This document shows positions 17,257 to 27,471 of a stretch of DNA of 64,000 nt, in pieces. The notes beneath the pieces were generated by a model. That model was not told the origin of the DNA. It saw only the letters and a list, made by a program, of their open reading frames with translations, and ran no database searches. The DNA is from an uncultured Pelagibacteraceae bacterium (GTDB lineage Bacteria > Pseudomonadota > Alphaproteobacteria > Pelagibacterales > AG-422-B15): contig CACGAG010000002.1 in NCBI GenBank assembly GCA_902571005.1, positions 99,687 to 163,686 of the forward strand, written 5' to 3'. Position 1 is the first letter of the stretch; every line of letters begins with the position of its first letter. The position numbers and the translations under genes were made by a program.

Positions 17257-19137
17257 ATGTCACAAAAAATACTCATCGATGGTTCGAGTGAGACTCAAAC
17301 TCAATTTGCATTATTATCTGATAATGGATTGGAAGATTTTGAATTTGAATCAATCTCCAAAAAGAATTTAAAAGGAAATATTTACCTAGGTAAAGTATCA
17401 AGAATCGAAGCTTCTTTACAAGCCGCATTCGTTGATATTGGATCTGAAAAAAATGGCTTTCTAGCATTTGGTGAAATACATCCAAATTATTTTCAAATTC
17501 CAGTAGCAGATAGAGAAGCTCTTATACAAGCTGAAGCAGAAATAGAAGAAGATTACAACGTAGAAGATGAAAAATATGATAGCGAAGTGCGCGAAAATGA
17601 TGGAGCTAATGAAGCTGATATCACTGATATTAAAAATGTTGATGAGACAGTTGGAGATATTGAGGAAGAAAGTAAAAATAATGAAATTGAAAATAAGGTT
17701 TTAAAAAGAAAAAAAACACATGCCCTGAGAAGAAGACTTTACCGTTCATATAAAATTCAAGAAGTAATAAAAACAGGTCAACTTATCTTGGTGCAGGTTG
17801 TTAAAGAAGAAAGGGGAAACAAAGGAGCTGCTTTAACTGCATATATTTCACTTGCAGGAAAATATTCAGTCCTAATGCCAAATTCAACAAAAACTATTGG
17901 AGTTTCAAGAAAAATTTCAATATCTGATGATAGAAAAAAATTAAAAAAAATAATTGAAGAGCTAAAAGTACCACCCGAAATGGGTCTAATTATTAGAACT
18001 GCTGGATTAAATCGAACCAAAAATGAAATTAAAAAAGATTATGCAACTCTAAATAAATTATGGGTACAAATAGTAAGTGATACAAAAAAAGCGATTGCTC
18101 CCGCACTAATACACGAAGAAGGAAATTTACTTAGAAGAGTTGTAAGAGATATATACTCTAAAGAAATGAAAGAGATTTTGGTGCAAGGAAAAGATGCTTA
18201 TAAGGAAACAAAAAAATATATGTCTCAAGTTTTACCAGGTAGTTCAAAATTTGTTAAACTATATAAAAATAAGGAGCCTCTATTTGTAAAACATAATGTT
18301 GAAAAAGAAATAATTAAGATGTTTGATGCTGAAGTGAAGCTTAAATCTGGTGGCTATTTAGTAATAAACCCAACAGAAGCATTAGTTGCTATTGATGTAA
18401 ACTCTGGAGGGGCTACTAAAGAGAGAAACATTGAAAAAACTGCCCTAAAGACGAATTTGGAAGCAGCTATAGAAATAGCAAAGCAAATTAAAATACGTGA
18501 TCTATCGGGGTTAATTGTTATTGATTTCATTGATATGTATGAAATGAGAAATAATCGCCAAGTAGAACGTAAGATTAAAGAGCTTGTTAAAAAAGATAGA
18601 GCCAGAACGCAAGTCTCTAGAATTAGTCAATTCGGGTTATTAGAAATGTCACGACAACGCCTAAGGCAAAGCTTCATTGAATGGAAAACTGAACTTAGTC
18701 ATTCTTCAATAGTCCAAAGATTTTTATATCAAATCAATGAAGAATTAAATAAAAACAAAATAAAAAAGCTAGGTTTGAAAATAAATCCCTATATTAAGAA
18801 TCTTATTTTAACTAATTTTCAAAAAGAAATATCTGATATTGAACTATCCAAAGGAGTAACAATTTATTTGGTAGATGATAATCAACTTAAAAATTCAGAA
18901 ATCGTTTTTGAAACTGATGAGTCTAATAAAAAGAAAAAGACAGATAATAAAAAAAGTAAGGCAAAGAAGGGTATTGCTAATTCAGTCAAAAAAAAGACAA
19001 TTAAAGAAAAGGTGAAGGTGAAGGAAAAGAATATAGAAAAAGATAAAAATGAAAACTCCTTTAAAGCTAAAAATAAAAATCCAAAACCTGTTCTTAAAGA
19101 GATCAAGGATAAAAAAACAGGCTGGTGGCAAAAGTAA
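17257..19137 (+). CDS. rne: ribonuclease E/G family endoribonuclease, lacking the Zn-link
   Basis: The protein has 626 residues. An S1 domain (GNIYLGKVSRIEASLQAAFVDIG) is interrupted by an acidic insertion at about residues 90-150, as in alphaproteobacterial RNase E. The DNase I-like catalytic core has D380 in AIDVNSGGAT and D423 in VIDFIDM, the two metal-binding aspartates. The Zn-link CPxC that normally follows MSRQRLR is absent, and the whole protein has no cysteine. The last 70 residues are Lys-rich and end TGWWQK, resembling the GWW motif through which Caulobacter RNase E binds PNPase. An AAAGG lies upstream of the ATG. The overlap of its TAA with the next ATG suggests coupling to the M48 protease. 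Confidence 0.93.
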   Translation: MSQKILIDGSSETQTQFALLSDNGLEDFEFESISKKNLKGNIYLGKVSRIEASLQAAFVDIGSEKNGFLAFGEIHPNYFQIPVADREALIQAEAEIEEDYNVEDEKYDSEVRENDGANEADITDIKNVDETVGDIEEESKNNEIENKVLKRKKTHALRRRLYRSYKIQEVIKTGQLILVQVVKEERGNKGAALTAYISLAGKYSVLMPNSTKTIGVSRKISISDDRKKLKKIIEELKVPPEMGLIIRTAGLNRTKNEIKKDYATLNKLWVQIVSDTKKAIAPALIHEEGNLLRRVVRDIYSKEMKEILVQGKDAYKETKKYMSQVLPGSSKFVKLYKNKEPLFVKHNVEKEIIKMFDAEVKLKSGGYLVINPTEALVAIDVNSGGATKERNIEKTALKTNLEAAIEIAKQIKIRDLSGLIVIDFIDMYEMRNNRQVERKIKELVKKDRARTQVSRISQFGLLEMSRQRLRQSFIEWKTELSHSSIVQRFLYQINEELNKNKIKKLGLKINPYIKNLILTNFQKEISDIELSKGVTIYLVDDNQLKNSEIVFETDESNKKKKTDNKKSKAKKGIANSVKKKTIKEKVKVKEKNIEKDKNENSFKAKNKNPKPVLKEIKDKKTGWWQK

Positions 19138-20468
19138 TGAAATGTCACAAATTTTTTATTAATTTTTTTTTTATATTTTATTTATTTTTTTCTCAGGCAA
19201 ATTCTCTTGAAATTATTAGGGATACAGAATTAGAGCAATTCACAGATGATATTGTCTCTATTTTATTACAAAATAGCAATCTTGAATCAGAAGACTTAGA
19301 AATTTATTTTATAAAAAGTGATCAAGTAAATGCATTTGTAACTGGGGGGCAAAATATTTTTATCAACACAGAACTTTTTATTAAGGCTAGTGACTATAGA
19401 GAATACGCGGCAGTGCTTGCACACGAACTAGCTCATATTTTAGGAGGGCATATTTTTAATACATCAATCGAAATATCTAATCTTACAAATAAGGCGTTTC
19501 CAATATATCTGCTTGGCATAATTGGAATGATTACTGGTTCGACTGATGCTGGAATAGCGGGCATTATGGTTGGACAAGCAAGTTTGAATGACAATTTTTC
19601 TTATTATTCTAGAACCCAAGAAGCTTCAGCAGATCAAGCCGCTGTAAAAATCTTATGTAATAGTGGAATAAACGGGAAGTATTTAATAGAATTTTTAAAA
19701 AAAATTGAAAATGCAAGTGAGACTTATGCATTAGATGAAAACAATTATCGATCTACGCACCCTCTTGTTCAAGATAGAATTGGATGGATTCATTCATCGC
19801 TATTAAGTTATAGCGAATGCGATTACGGATCAGATGAAATATTTGCAAATAAATTTGAGTTATTAAAAGCAAAACTGCATGGTTTTACTCATCCACATTA
19901 TGAAACAGAGGCTATTTATAATTCAACGAAAGATGCAGATTTATACGCTACTGCTGTATCAAACTATTTTCAAGGTAACCACTCAAAGTCAATTGAAAAT
20001 ATGAAAAAGCTTATTAATAAGCAGCCATCAAATCCATTTTATAATGAACTCATAGGCGAAATATACTTTGCAAATAGTGATTACAAAAATGCTGCTCTTT
20101 ATCATGGAGAAGCAATGAAAAATATTGATAAAGTAAATGACTTATATCACATGATGATGGGTAATTATTTATTAACGTTTGATGAAATAGACAAATCAAT
20201 AGAAGCAATTAATAATTTAAAAAAATCACTTCTAATAAACGCAGAAAATGCATATGCATGGTATCTACTGTCTAGGGCATACGCGCAAACAGGATCAATT
20301 GCGCTCGCTAATTATGCCACCGCTGAACGATATTTTCTAATTGGTGAACGTGAATTATCATATGAATTTGCAGTTAAAGCATTAAAACATATTGAAGAAA
20401 ATTCTCCAGAATGGTATCGATCCAATGATTTAATTGAAATTTTACAGAAAGAAGTTTCAAAAAGATGA
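19137..20468 (+). CDS. exported M48 metalloprotease with TPR repeats (BepA-like)
   Basis: The protein has 443 residues. A hydrophobic signal peptide (FFINFFFIFYLFFSQANS) implies export. The M48 zinc site is HELAHILGGH, with the third ligand in the downstream SRTQEASADQAA. The C-terminal half (about 240-443) contains TPR-like helices. BepA-type proteases degrade or assemble outer-membrane proteins such as LptD in the periplasm, and lptD and bamB are both in this window. The ATG at 19137 overlaps the rne stop (TAATG). A GTG at 19125 would only add four residues before the signal peptide. Confidence 0.92.
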   Translation: MKCHKFFINFFFIFYLFFSQANSLEIIRDTELEQFTDDIVSILLQNSNLESEDLEIYFIKSDQVNAFVTGGQNIFINTELFIKASDYREYAAVLAHELAHILGGHIFNTSIEISNLTNKAFPIYLLGIIGMITGSTDAGIAGIMVGQASLNDNFSYYSRTQEASADQAAVKILCNSGINGKYLIEFLKKIENASETYALDENNYRSTHPLVQDRIGWIHSSLLSYSECDYGSDEIFANKFELLKAKLHGFTHPHYETEAIYNSTKDADLYATAVSNYFQGNHSKSIENMKKLINKQPSNPFYNELIGEIYFANSDYKNAALYHGEAMKNIDKVNDLYHMMMGNYLLTFDEIDKSIEAINNLKKSLLINAENAYAWYLLSRAYAQTGSIALANYATAERYFLIGERELSYEFAVKALKHIEENSPEWYRSNDLIEILQKEVSKR

Positions 20469-20490
20469 TGATTAGAAGTATAGTATTAAG

Positions 20491-20934
20491 ATGAGTGAAA
20501 AGTTGATACAATTTATTGATGGGCCAAATTTAAATATGCTTGGTGAAAGAGAGCCAGAAATTTATGGTTCTATGACTTTGAACGAGGTTCATAAGACTGT
20601 AAAGGATCACATCAATCAAAACTATAAAGAAATTGATGTGAATTTTTTTCAATCTAATTCTGAAGGCGATATTGTAGACTGTATACAAAAATCAAAGAAT
20701 ACTGCATCTGGCCTGATAATCAATGGTGGGGGCTTTTCGCACACTTCAGTTGCAATATTAGATGCACTTTTAACAATAGAAATTCCAAAAATTGAAATTC
20801 ATTTATCTAATTTATTTAGGAGAGAAGACTTTAGACATCATTCATATATAAGTAAAGGGGTGCACGGAGTTATTTGCGGATTTGGACCAAATAGCTATGT
20901 GCTCGCAGTTGAAGGAATGGTTAAATTAATATAA
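20491..20934 (+). CDS. aroQ: type II 3-dehydroquinate dehydratase
   Basis: The protein has 147 residues, the usual length. DGPNLNMLGEREPEIYG carries the catalytic Arg and Tyr, and INGGGFSHTSVAILDAL the active-site His region. The enzyme makes 3-dehydroshikimate in the shikimate pathway. The gene precedes accB by 12 bases, the order found in many Alphaproteobacteria. Confidence 0.96.
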   Translation: MSEKLIQFIDGPNLNMLGEREPEIYGSMTLNEVHKTVKDHINQNYKEIDVNFFQSNSEGDIVDCIQKSKNTASGLIINGGGFSHTSVAILDALLTIEIPKIEIHLSNLFRREDFRHHSYISKGVHGVICGFGPNSYVLAVEGMVKLI

Positions 20935-20946
20935 AAGGATAAACTA

Positions 20947-21393
20947 ATGAGTGATAAGTCTAAAAAAAATATCGACCCAAAACCTATAAAAGATCTAGCA
21001 AAAATTCTTGAAGAATTAAATTTAACTGAAGTTTCATATTCAGATGGAGATTTTTCAGTAACAGTTGCGAAAGGTGCTCGCTTACAACCTGTTGATACAG
21101 ATATTCCAATTCAAAATAATTCAGAAATACAAGAAAGTGAAGATGATTATAAAAACGATCCAAGGGTAATTAAATCTCCAATGGTTGGAACCGTTTACCT
21201 TCAACCAGAGCCAGGCGCTAATAAATTTGTAAATATTGGTGACTCTGTTAAATCAGGTCAAACAATTCTTATTGTTGAAGCTATGAAAACAATGAATCCT
21301 ATAGAATCTTCACTGCAAGGAAAAGTAATCAAAATTTTAGTTGAAAATGAGCAAGCTGTAGAATTTGGCCAACCATTAATGCTCATAGGGTAA
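20947..21393 (+). CDS. accB: biotin carboxyl carrier protein of acetyl-CoA carboxylase
   Basis: The protein has 148 residues. A variable linker precedes the biotinyl domain, with the biotin-accepting K114 in VEAMKTMNPI. It carries CO2 between biotin carboxylase and the carboxyltransferase in malonyl-CoA synthesis. AAAGGA precedes the ATG. The stop overlaps the accC start (TAATG), which supports balanced translation of the pair. Confidence 0.97.
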   Translation: MSDKSKKNIDPKPIKDLAKILEELNLTEVSYSDGDFSVTVAKGARLQPVDTDIPIQNNSEIQESEDDYKNDPRVIKSPMVGTVYLQPEPGANKFVNIGDSVKSGQTILIVEAMKTMNPIESSLQGKVIKILVENEQAVEFGQPLMLIG

Positions 21394-22733
21394 TGTTTGA
21401 CAAAGTTCTTATTGCTAACCGAGGTGAAATTGCAGTTAGAATAAATCGAGCCTGCCAAGAACTTGGAATTTCAACTGTAGCTGTTCACAGTGAGGCAGAT
21501 AAAGAGTCTATGCATGTCAGGATTGCCGATGAGAGTGTTTGCATTGGGCCTAATCCGGTTAACAAAAGCTATTTAAATGCACATGCCATAATTTCAGCAT
21601 GTGAAATTACAGGCGCTCAAGCAGTTCATCCAGGATATGGCTTTCTTTCTGAAAATGCTTCTTTTGCCAAAATGCTTGAGGATCATAAATTAACTTTTAT
21701 TGGACCAAAGTATTCTCATATCGAAATGATGGGCGATAAAATTGAGGCTAAAAAAATAATGAAAAAATTTGGCGTACCAACTGTTCCAGGCTCTAAAGGT
21801 GAAGTCAAAAGTGAGTCTGATGCACTAACAGCTAGTGATGAAATAGGATACCCTGTTTTACTTAAGGCCAGTGCTGGTGGTGGTGGCAGAGGGATGAAAA
21901 TTGTAAATTCTAAAAAAGAATTAAAGGACGCATTGCCAATAATTAAACAGGAGGCGCTTTCTTTTTTTGGAAATGACTCAATATACATTGAAAAATTTAT
22001 TGACTCACCTCGACATATTGAAGTTCAAGTAATCTGCGACACCCATGGCAATTTTCTTCATTTGCATGAAAGAGACTGCTCTGTACAAAGACGTAATCAG
22101 AAAGTTGTCGAGGAAGCCCTTGCGCCCAATGTAGATGAGAAAAAAAAACAGAAACTATTTAAGACTTGCGTTGATGCAATGGAAAAGATGGGTTATTTGG
22201 GATTGGGTACTCTCGAATTTTTATTCGATGGTAAGGAATTTTATTTCATGGAAATGAATACAAGGCTTCAGGTGGAACATCCTATTACAGAAATGTTAAC
22301 TAGAGTGGATCTCGTTAGAGAACAAATATGTGTTGCTCACGGAGATAAAATTTTTACAAATCAAGAAAATATTAAACCTCTCGGACATTCAATTGAATGC
22401 AGAATAAATGCAGAAAGCTCAAAAGATTTCAAGCCATCAGCTGGTAAAATAGAAATGTATCATCCTCCCGCAGGTAACGGAATTAGACTAGATACCTTTA
22501 TTTATTCAGGTTATAAAGTTCCGCACTATTATGATAATTTATTAGCGAAGTTAATCTCTACTGGTAGAACACGAAATCATGCTATCAAGCGCGCATTGAG
22601 GTCACTTAATGAAATTGTAATTGACGGAATTGATACCAACATTGAGCTTCATAAAAAAATTCTGTCCTCTCCCGAGTTTAAGAATGGAGGGGTGGCTATA
22701 AATTGGTTAGAAAATAATATTGAGAAGCTATAG
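21393..22733 (+). CDS. accC: biotin carboxylase of acetyl-CoA carboxylase
   Basis: The protein has 446 residues, full length. It has the ATP-grasp glycine loop KASAGGGGRGMKI, YIEKFIDSPRHIEVQV, HLHERDCSVQRRNQKV, and FYFMEMNTRLQVEHPITE with the catalytic Glu/Asn/Arg group. It carboxylates biotin on AccB. The usual alphaproteobacterial neighbour aat does not follow. Instead the convergent DUF2155 gene overlaps its end by 6 bases. Confidence 0.98.
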   Translation: MFDKVLIANRGEIAVRINRACQELGISTVAVHSEADKESMHVRIADESVCIGPNPVNKSYLNAHAIISACEITGAQAVHPGYGFLSENASFAKMLEDHKLTFIGPKYSHIEMMGDKIEAKKIMKKFGVPTVPGSKGEVKSESDALTASDEIGYPVLLKASAGGGGRGMKIVNSKKELKDALPIIKQEALSFFGNDSIYIEKFIDSPRHIEVQVICDTHGNFLHLHERDCSVQRRNQKVVEEALAPNVDEKKKQKLFKTCVDAMEKMGYLGLGTLEFLFDGKEFYFMEMNTRLQVEHPITEMLTRVDLVREQICVAHGDKIFTNQENIKPLGHSIECRINAESSKDFKPSAGKIEMYHPPAGNGIRLDTFIYSGYKVPHYYDNLLAKLISTGRTRNHAIKRALRSLNEIVIDGIDTNIELHKKILSSPEFKNGGVAINWLENNIEKL

Positions 22734-23240
22734 TTTATGGCAATCATCTACCCAGAGATCATATATTGGGTGTTCCATTGATGAGATTGATGGCAGAGAT
22801 TTTATCATCCACCCATTAAATATTTTTTTCATCGTTTTCTCGTTATAAACATTTAAATATACTGCTGTTTCTGCTTTTTCTAATGGCTTACTATTATAGC
22901 AATCGATCACATAAATTTTTAATTCTTCATAAAGATAGTTTTCTTTCAATTTAATATCTATGGTTTTAACTTCTGCTGTAATTTTGTTTAATAAACTGAT
23001 AGTAGCGAACGGCTCTTCAAAATTTTTATTTTTACTCTTAATAAAATCTTTTTCATTTAAATCATTTTCAATGTTTTGATCTAAAACTTCATCTTCATAG
23101 GTGGGTTCAAGTTCATTTAAATTTATCAATGGTAAATCTTCAATATTTTGAGCATAGAGGCTAGATAGCAATAACAAACTCAAAAATAATATATCAAATA
23201 TTACTCTAATTTTTTGGACTCCATTTTTTATAATCATCAT
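22728..23240 (-). CDS. DUF2155 domain protein, probably periplasmic
   Basis: The protein has about 170 residues. A signal peptide (VIFDILFLSLLLLSSLYA) is followed by an acidic linker and a C-terminal domain containing ATISLLNKITAEVKTIDIKL and IFNGWMIKSLPSISSMEHPIYDLWV, the conserved core of DUF2155. The function is unknown. The family is almost confined to Alphaproteobacteria and neighbours the complex I NDUFA12 gene, as here. ATGs lie at 23240 and 23237. Either start overlaps the upstream gene by about 30 bases in another frame. Confidence 0.85.
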   Translation of the reverse strand: MMIIKNGVQKIRVIFDILFLSLLLLSSLYAQNIEDLPLINLNELEPTYEDEVLDQNIENDLNEKDFIKSKNKNFEEPFATISLLNKITAEVKTIDIKLKENYLYEELKIYVIDCYNSKPLEKAETAVYLNVYNEKTMKKIFNGWMIKSLPSISSMEHPIYDLWVDDCHKL

Positions 23241-23574
23241 TTTTAGCAACTGACTTCATTTCTTTTTTACTATTTTCTGGATCATAGGCAGCATTAGTGC
23301 CTGTTAAATTCGGTACATGGTTTATCTGCCAATCATGTTTTTCAGATTCTGATGGTTTTGATAATGAAGTGTATCTAAGCCAGTTGTTCCATTCCGGGTT
23401 AACGAGAGTTGACTCAATTATGCTTTTGTAAATAACCCACCTCTTAGTATCTTTTTTATTTTTATAATATTTATTACCCTGATCATCAGTTCCGACCAAA
23501 ACTCCATTAAAATATGACCAAATTCTGGTGCCTATGGTCTGTCCGTTCCACCAAGTAAATATCTCTCTCAACAT
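23206..23574 (-). CDS. NDUFA12-family accessory subunit of NADH:ubiquinone oxidoreductase
   Basis: The protein has 122 residues. TWWNGQTIGTRIWSYFNGVLVGTDDQGNKYY and KRWVIYKS match the NDUFA12/B17.2 family. These are supernumerary complex I subunits shared by Alphaproteobacteria and mitochondria, attached to the matrix or cytosolic arm. The tail of about 40 residues is charged and diverged. It is the first gene of a two-gene unit with DUF2155 and diverges from nrdJ across 311 bases. Confidence 0.92.
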   Translation of the reverse strand: MLREIFTWWNGQTIGTRIWSYFNGVLVGTDDQGNKYYKNKKDTKRWVIYKSIIESTLVNPEWNNWLRYTSLSKPSESEKHDWQINHVPNLTGTNAAYDPENSKKEMKSVAKNDDYKKWSPKN

Positions 23575-23690
23575 GATTATTTATGAATTATTAAGCTTAA
23601 AATTAACAGTTTTTTCAACAATTAGTGAATTATCTTGAATAGATAAAACACTGAAAATACTGACTTTTTTTGATTTTGATAACATTTTCT

Positions 23691-23737
23691 ATACCTTATA
23701 TAGTGGTTTTCAATTTTTTTTACACAATATGTTGACT
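23691..23737. promoter_or_regulatory. tandem NrdR boxes upstream of nrdJ
   Basis: Two 16-base sites match the NrdR consensus ACACWATATWTWGTGT by hand: 23691-23706 (12 of 16) and 23722-23737 (13 of 16). Their centres are 31 bases apart, three helical turns, the standard geometry for paired NrdR binding. The second box contains TTGACT at 23732-23737, a plausible -35 for nrdJ. NrdR is an ATP/dATP-sensing repressor of ribonucleotide reductase genes. No nrdR gene lies in the window. The rest of the gap (23575-23690 and 23738-23885) holds only an inverted repeat, and I saw no B12 riboswitch. Confidence 0.75.
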
Positions 23738-23757
23738 TCATTTTTCAAATAATAAAT

Positions 23758-23830
23758 TATCAATAATCTAGAAAGTTACTCATTTAGCATTCTGGCACAA
23801 TTTACGGTCGAGACCATTAAATTATTGATA
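23758..23830 (+). repeat. inverted repeat in the nrdJ leader
   Basis: Perfect 10-base arms TATCAATAAT (23758-23767) and ATTATTGATA (23821-23830) enclose 53 bases that include a small GGTC-GA-GACC palindrome. A run of seven T starts four bases after the second arm. It could be a weak attenuator-like structure in the 5' UTR, or chance in an A/T-rich gap. Confidence 0.3.
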
Positions 23831-23885
23831 TTGGTTTTTTTATAAGCTCGTCTGTTGCAATGACTATATTTTAGAAGGGAAAATA

Positions 23886-26800
23886 ATGAAAATAAATAGA
23901 GAATTTACAATTGCTAATCAATCGCCATACGAAAGTATAAATTTTAAAAAGGTTTCAAGTGAAATAGTCAATCCTGATGGATCTCTTGTATTTAAATTAG
24001 AAAATTTTGAGGTACCAGAACAATGGAGCCAAGTTGCTAGTGATATTCTTTCTCAGAAATATTTTAGAAAAGCTGGTGTTCCATCAAAACTAAAACGAAC
24101 AGATGAAAAAAATACTCCGTCATGGCTTGCCCCAAGAATTGCTGATGATAGTGACGGAGAAGTAAGTTATTCGTCCGAGACAAGCTCGCAGCAAGTTTTT
24201 GATAGACTTGCAGGAGCGTGGACATATTGGGGATGGAAAGGTGGTTATTTTTCATCAGAAGATGATGCAAAAGCTTTTTTTGATGAAGTTCGTTATATGC
24301 TCGCTAATCAAATGGTTGCACCAAACAGTCCTCAATGGTTTAACACGGGATTAAACTGGGCCTATGGAATTGACGGTCCTTCTCAAGGACATTTTTATGT
24401 GGACCATGAAACTGGAAAGCTAACTAGATCTTCAAGTTCTTACGAGAGACCTCAACCACACGCATGCTTCATTCAGAGTATAGATGATGATTTAGTAAAC
24501 GATGGTGGTATTATGGATTTATGGGTTCGTGAGGCGAGACTCTTTAAGTATGGATCAGGAACTGGAACAAACTTCTCAAATCTAAGAGGCTCTTCAGAAG
24601 GTTTGTCTGGCGGAGGAAAATCATCTGGACTGATGAGTTTTCTTAAAATTGGTGATAGAGCCGCGGGGGCAATTAAATCAGGTGGCACAACTAGAAGAGC
24701 TGCAAAGATGGTTGTAGTAGATATAGATCATCCCGATATTGAAGAATTTATTAAATGGAAAGTTACAGAAGAACAAAAAGTTGCATCCATTGTTACTGGT
24801 TCAAAAATATGTTCAAAACATCTTAAAAGTATTATGAATGCCTGCCACAACTGCGAAGCTGATGGTGAAAGTTGTTTTGAACCTGCAAAAAACCCAGCTT
24901 TAAAAAGAGAAATTATTGCTGCAAGAAAAAATGAAGTTCCTGAAAATTATATTCAAAGGATTATACATTTTGCGAAGCAAGGATATAAATCCATAGAATT
25001 TGAGACTTATAATACAGATTGGGATTCAGAGGCTTATGTGACGGTTTCTGGTCAGAATTCAAATAATTCAGTTCGTGTTACTGACGATTTTTTAAATGCT
25101 GTAATTGAAGACAAAGATTGGAACTTAATTAATAGAATTGACAATTCAGTGAGTAAAACAGTAAAGGCAAAAGACCTTTGGGATCAAGTTGGATATTCTG
25201 CTTGGGCCTGTGCTGATCCTGGTATTCAGTTCCATACGACAATTAATGATTGGCACACATGCCCAGAAAGTGGAGAAATTAGAGCTTCAAACCCTTGCTC
25301 GGAGTATATGTTCTTAGACAATACAGCCTGCAACTTAGCATCTCTAAATCTAATGACATTTATGGATGAGAACAAATGTTTAAACACTGACTTGTTCAAA
25401 CATGCTGTAAGAATATGGACATTAATATTGGAAATTTCAGTCATGATGGCTCAATTTCCATCAAAAGAAATAGCGAAACTCTCTTATGAATACAGGACAC
25501 TTGGTCTTGGATATGCGAATTTAGGAGGCTACCTAATGTCTAAAGGTGTAGCCTACGATAGTGAAGAAGGAAGGGCAAACTGTGCAGCTATAACAGCTTT
25601 AATGACTGGCATATCTTATGCAACTTCAGCTGAAGTCGCATCCGAACAAGGCCCCTTCCCCGGATATCAACAAAACTCTAAAAATATGCTTCGTGTTATG
25701 AGAAATCATAGAAGAGCCGCATATGGTAAAACTGATGAGTATGAAGGTTTACATATTAATCCTGTGCCATTTGTGGTTGAAGATTTAAGAGATACAAACT
25801 TAGGAATGGAAGCGCAAAGTGCATGGGATCAAGCTTATGAGAATGGTCAAAAGTTTGGTTTTAGAAATGCACAGACAACAGTAATTGCGCCAACTGGAAC
25901 TATTGGTCTTGTAATGGACTGTGATACAACAGGTATCGAACCTGATTTTGCAATGGTCAAATTCAAGAAACTTGCCGGAGGTGGTTATTTCAAGATTATA
26001 AATAGAACGGTTCCAGAAGCATTAAGGCAACTTCAATACACAGAGGATGAAATTGAAGAAACAATTAATTATGCTGTTGGTCACGGTACGCTTAACAATG
26101 CGCCCGCTATAAATCACGAGACTCTAAAAGAAAAAGGCTTTGAAGAGGAACAAATCGAACTTCTTGAACAAAATTTAAAGAATGTATTTGATATTCGATT
26201 TTCTTTCAATTCATATACTCTCGGGATGGAATTCTGTAAAGAGAAGCTGAATTTTTCAGAAGAACAACTTACTGACATGAATTTTAATATGCTTACTGCT
26301 TTAGGTTTTACAGTTGATGAAATCGATGAAGCAAATACCTTTTGCTGTGGCACCATGACTTTAGAGGGCTCACCGCATATCAAAGATGATCATTTGGCTG
26401 TATTTGATTGTGCGAATCCGTGTGGTAGGATCGGCAAAAGATATTTATCTGTAGAAAGTCATATACGCATGATGGCAGCAGCTCAGCCTTTTATATCAGG
26501 AGCAATATCAAAAACGATCAACATGCCTGCGGAATCTGATGTGGAAGATTGTAATGAAGCTTATTTACTGTCATGGAAACTTGGCACAAAAGCAAACGCT
26601 CTCTATCGTGATGGCTCAAAACTAAGTCAGCCACTTGCATCAAAACTTGTTGATGAGGATGTTGAAGAAGATATAGAACAACCGGATAACCAAATTGATA
26701 GAACGATTGCTGTTGCTAAAGAGGCAATGAATTCTGTTGTATACGGCTCAAGAAATAAAGTTCCAGATAGAAGAAAAGGATACATTCAAAAAGCTATTGT

Positions 26801-27470
26801 AGGAGGTCATAAAGTTTATCTCCATACCGGAGAATATGAAGATGGCAGCTTGGGTGAAATCTTTATTGATATGCATAAAGAAGGAGCTTTCCTGAGAAGT
26901 CTGATGAATAATTTTGCAATCGCAATATCAATTGGTCTTCAATATGGAGTTCCACTAGAAGAGTACGTGGAAGCTTATACTTTTACTAGATTTGACCCTG
27001 CTGGGGTAGTGCAAGGTAATAATAGAATTAAAAATGCGACATCTATTTTAGATTACGTGTTCAGAGAACTTGCTGTTTCTTACTTAGGCAGAAATGATTT
27101 GGCGCATGCTGATAATACAGATGTTGACTTCTCACTTGGAACTGGAGCTGAGGAGGGAACATTAAAAAACAATGAAATCCCTTGGAAGCTTGTTAAAAAA
27201 GTTTCAAGCCAGGGTTATTTACGTAGTCAGGATGGACTTTCAGTGGTTAGTTCAAATGGAAGTATGGAGACTGTGTCAGCTGAACAAGCGCCAATTAGTG
27301 CTGCGGTAAGCACGGGTTCTAAATCTGATCAATCAATGAGTAGAGTTCAAGCTGCAAGAATGATGGGCTACGAAGGGGATGCTTGTCCTGAGTGTGGTTC
27401 TTTTACTCTTGTTAGAAATGGTACTTGCTTAAAATGCGATACTTGTGGTGCCACAACTGGCTGCTCATAA
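23886..27470 (+). CDS. nrdJ: adenosylcobalamin-dependent class II ribonucleotide reductase
   Basis: The protein has 1194 residues and is the large alphaproteobacterial NrdJ form. It converts ribonucleotides to deoxyribonucleotides using coenzyme B12 and needs no oxygen. Landmarks are [71 protein letters not shown], and a C-terminal zinc-ribbon-like CPECGSF...[13 protein letters not shown] holding the redox-active cysteines. The CHNC...SCF insertion at about 315-335 is typical of this subgroup. AGAAGGGA precedes the ATG. Paired NrdR boxes lie about 150 bases upstream. It ends 1 base from the convergent aspS stop. Confidence 0.98.
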   Translation: MKINREFTIANQSPYESINFKKVSSEIVNPDGSLVFKLENFEVPEQWSQVASDILSQKYFRKAGVPSKLKRTDEKNTPSWLAPRIADDSDGEVSYSSETSSQQVFDRLAGAWTYWGWKGGYFSSEDDAKAFFDEVRYMLANQMVAPNSPQWFNTGLNWAYGIDGPSQGHFYVDHETGKLTRSSSSYERPQPHACFIQSIDDDLVNDGGIMDLWVREARLFKYGSGTGTNFSNLRGSSEGLSGGGKSSGLMSFLKIGDRAAGAIKSGGTTRRAAKMVVVDIDHPDIEEFIKWKVTEEQKVASIVTGSKICSKHLKSIMNACHNCEADGESCFEPAKNPALKREIIAARKNEVPENYIQRIIHFAKQGYKSIEFETYNTDWDSEAYVTVSGQNSNNSVRVTDDFLNAVIEDKDWNLINRIDNSVSKTVKAKDLWDQVGYSAWACADPGIQFHTTINDWHTCPESGEIRASNPCSEYMFLDNTACNLASLNLMTFMDENKCLNTDLFKHAVRIWTLILEISVMMAQFPSKEIAKLSYEYRTLGLGYANLGGYLMSKGVAYDSEEGRANCAAITALMTGISYATSAEVASEQGPFPGYQQNSKNMLRVMRNHRRAAYGKTDEYEGLHINPVPFVVEDLRDTNLGMEAQSAWDQAYENGQKFGFRNAQTTVIAPTGTIGLVMDCDTTGIEPDFAMVKFKKLAGGGYFKIINRTVPEALRQLQYTEDEIEETINYAVGHGTLNNAPAINHETLKEKGFEEEQIELLEQNLKNVFDIRFSFNSYTLGMEFCKEKLNFSEEQLTDMNFNMLTALGFTVDEIDEANTFCCGTMTLEGSPHIKDDHLAVFDCANPCGRIGKRYLSVESHIRMMAAAQPFISGAISKTINMPAESDVEDCNEAYLLSWKLGTKANALYRDGSKLSQPLASKLVDEDVEEDIEQPDNQIDRTIAVAKEAMNSVVYGSRNKVPDRRKGYIQKAIVGGHKVYLHTGEYEDGSLGEIFIDMHKEGAFLRSLMNNFAIAISIGLQYGVPLEEYVEAYTFTRFDPAGVVQGNNRIKNATSILDYVFRELAVSYLGRNDLAHADNTDVDFSLGTGAEEGTLKNNEIPWKLVKKVSSQGYLRSQDGLSVVSSNGSMETVSAEQAPISAAVSTGSKSDQSMSRVQAARMMGYEGDACPECGSFTLVRNGTCLKCDTCGATTGCS

Positions 27471-27471
27471 T

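Noticed and set aside
17180..17371. Plus-strand ORF overlapping the rne start
   Set aside because: It runs out of frame into conserved RNase E codons and would replace a well-supported start at 17257.
23575..23885. Cobalamin riboswitch upstream of nrdJ
   Set aside because: No B12-box-like conserved core was seen, and B12 riboswitches usually repress the B12-independent isozyme, not nrdJ.
24770..25100. Intein or foreign insertion in NrdJ around the CHNC...SCF segment
   Set aside because: This insertion is a standard part of the long alphaproteobacterial NrdJ form and has no splicing motifs.
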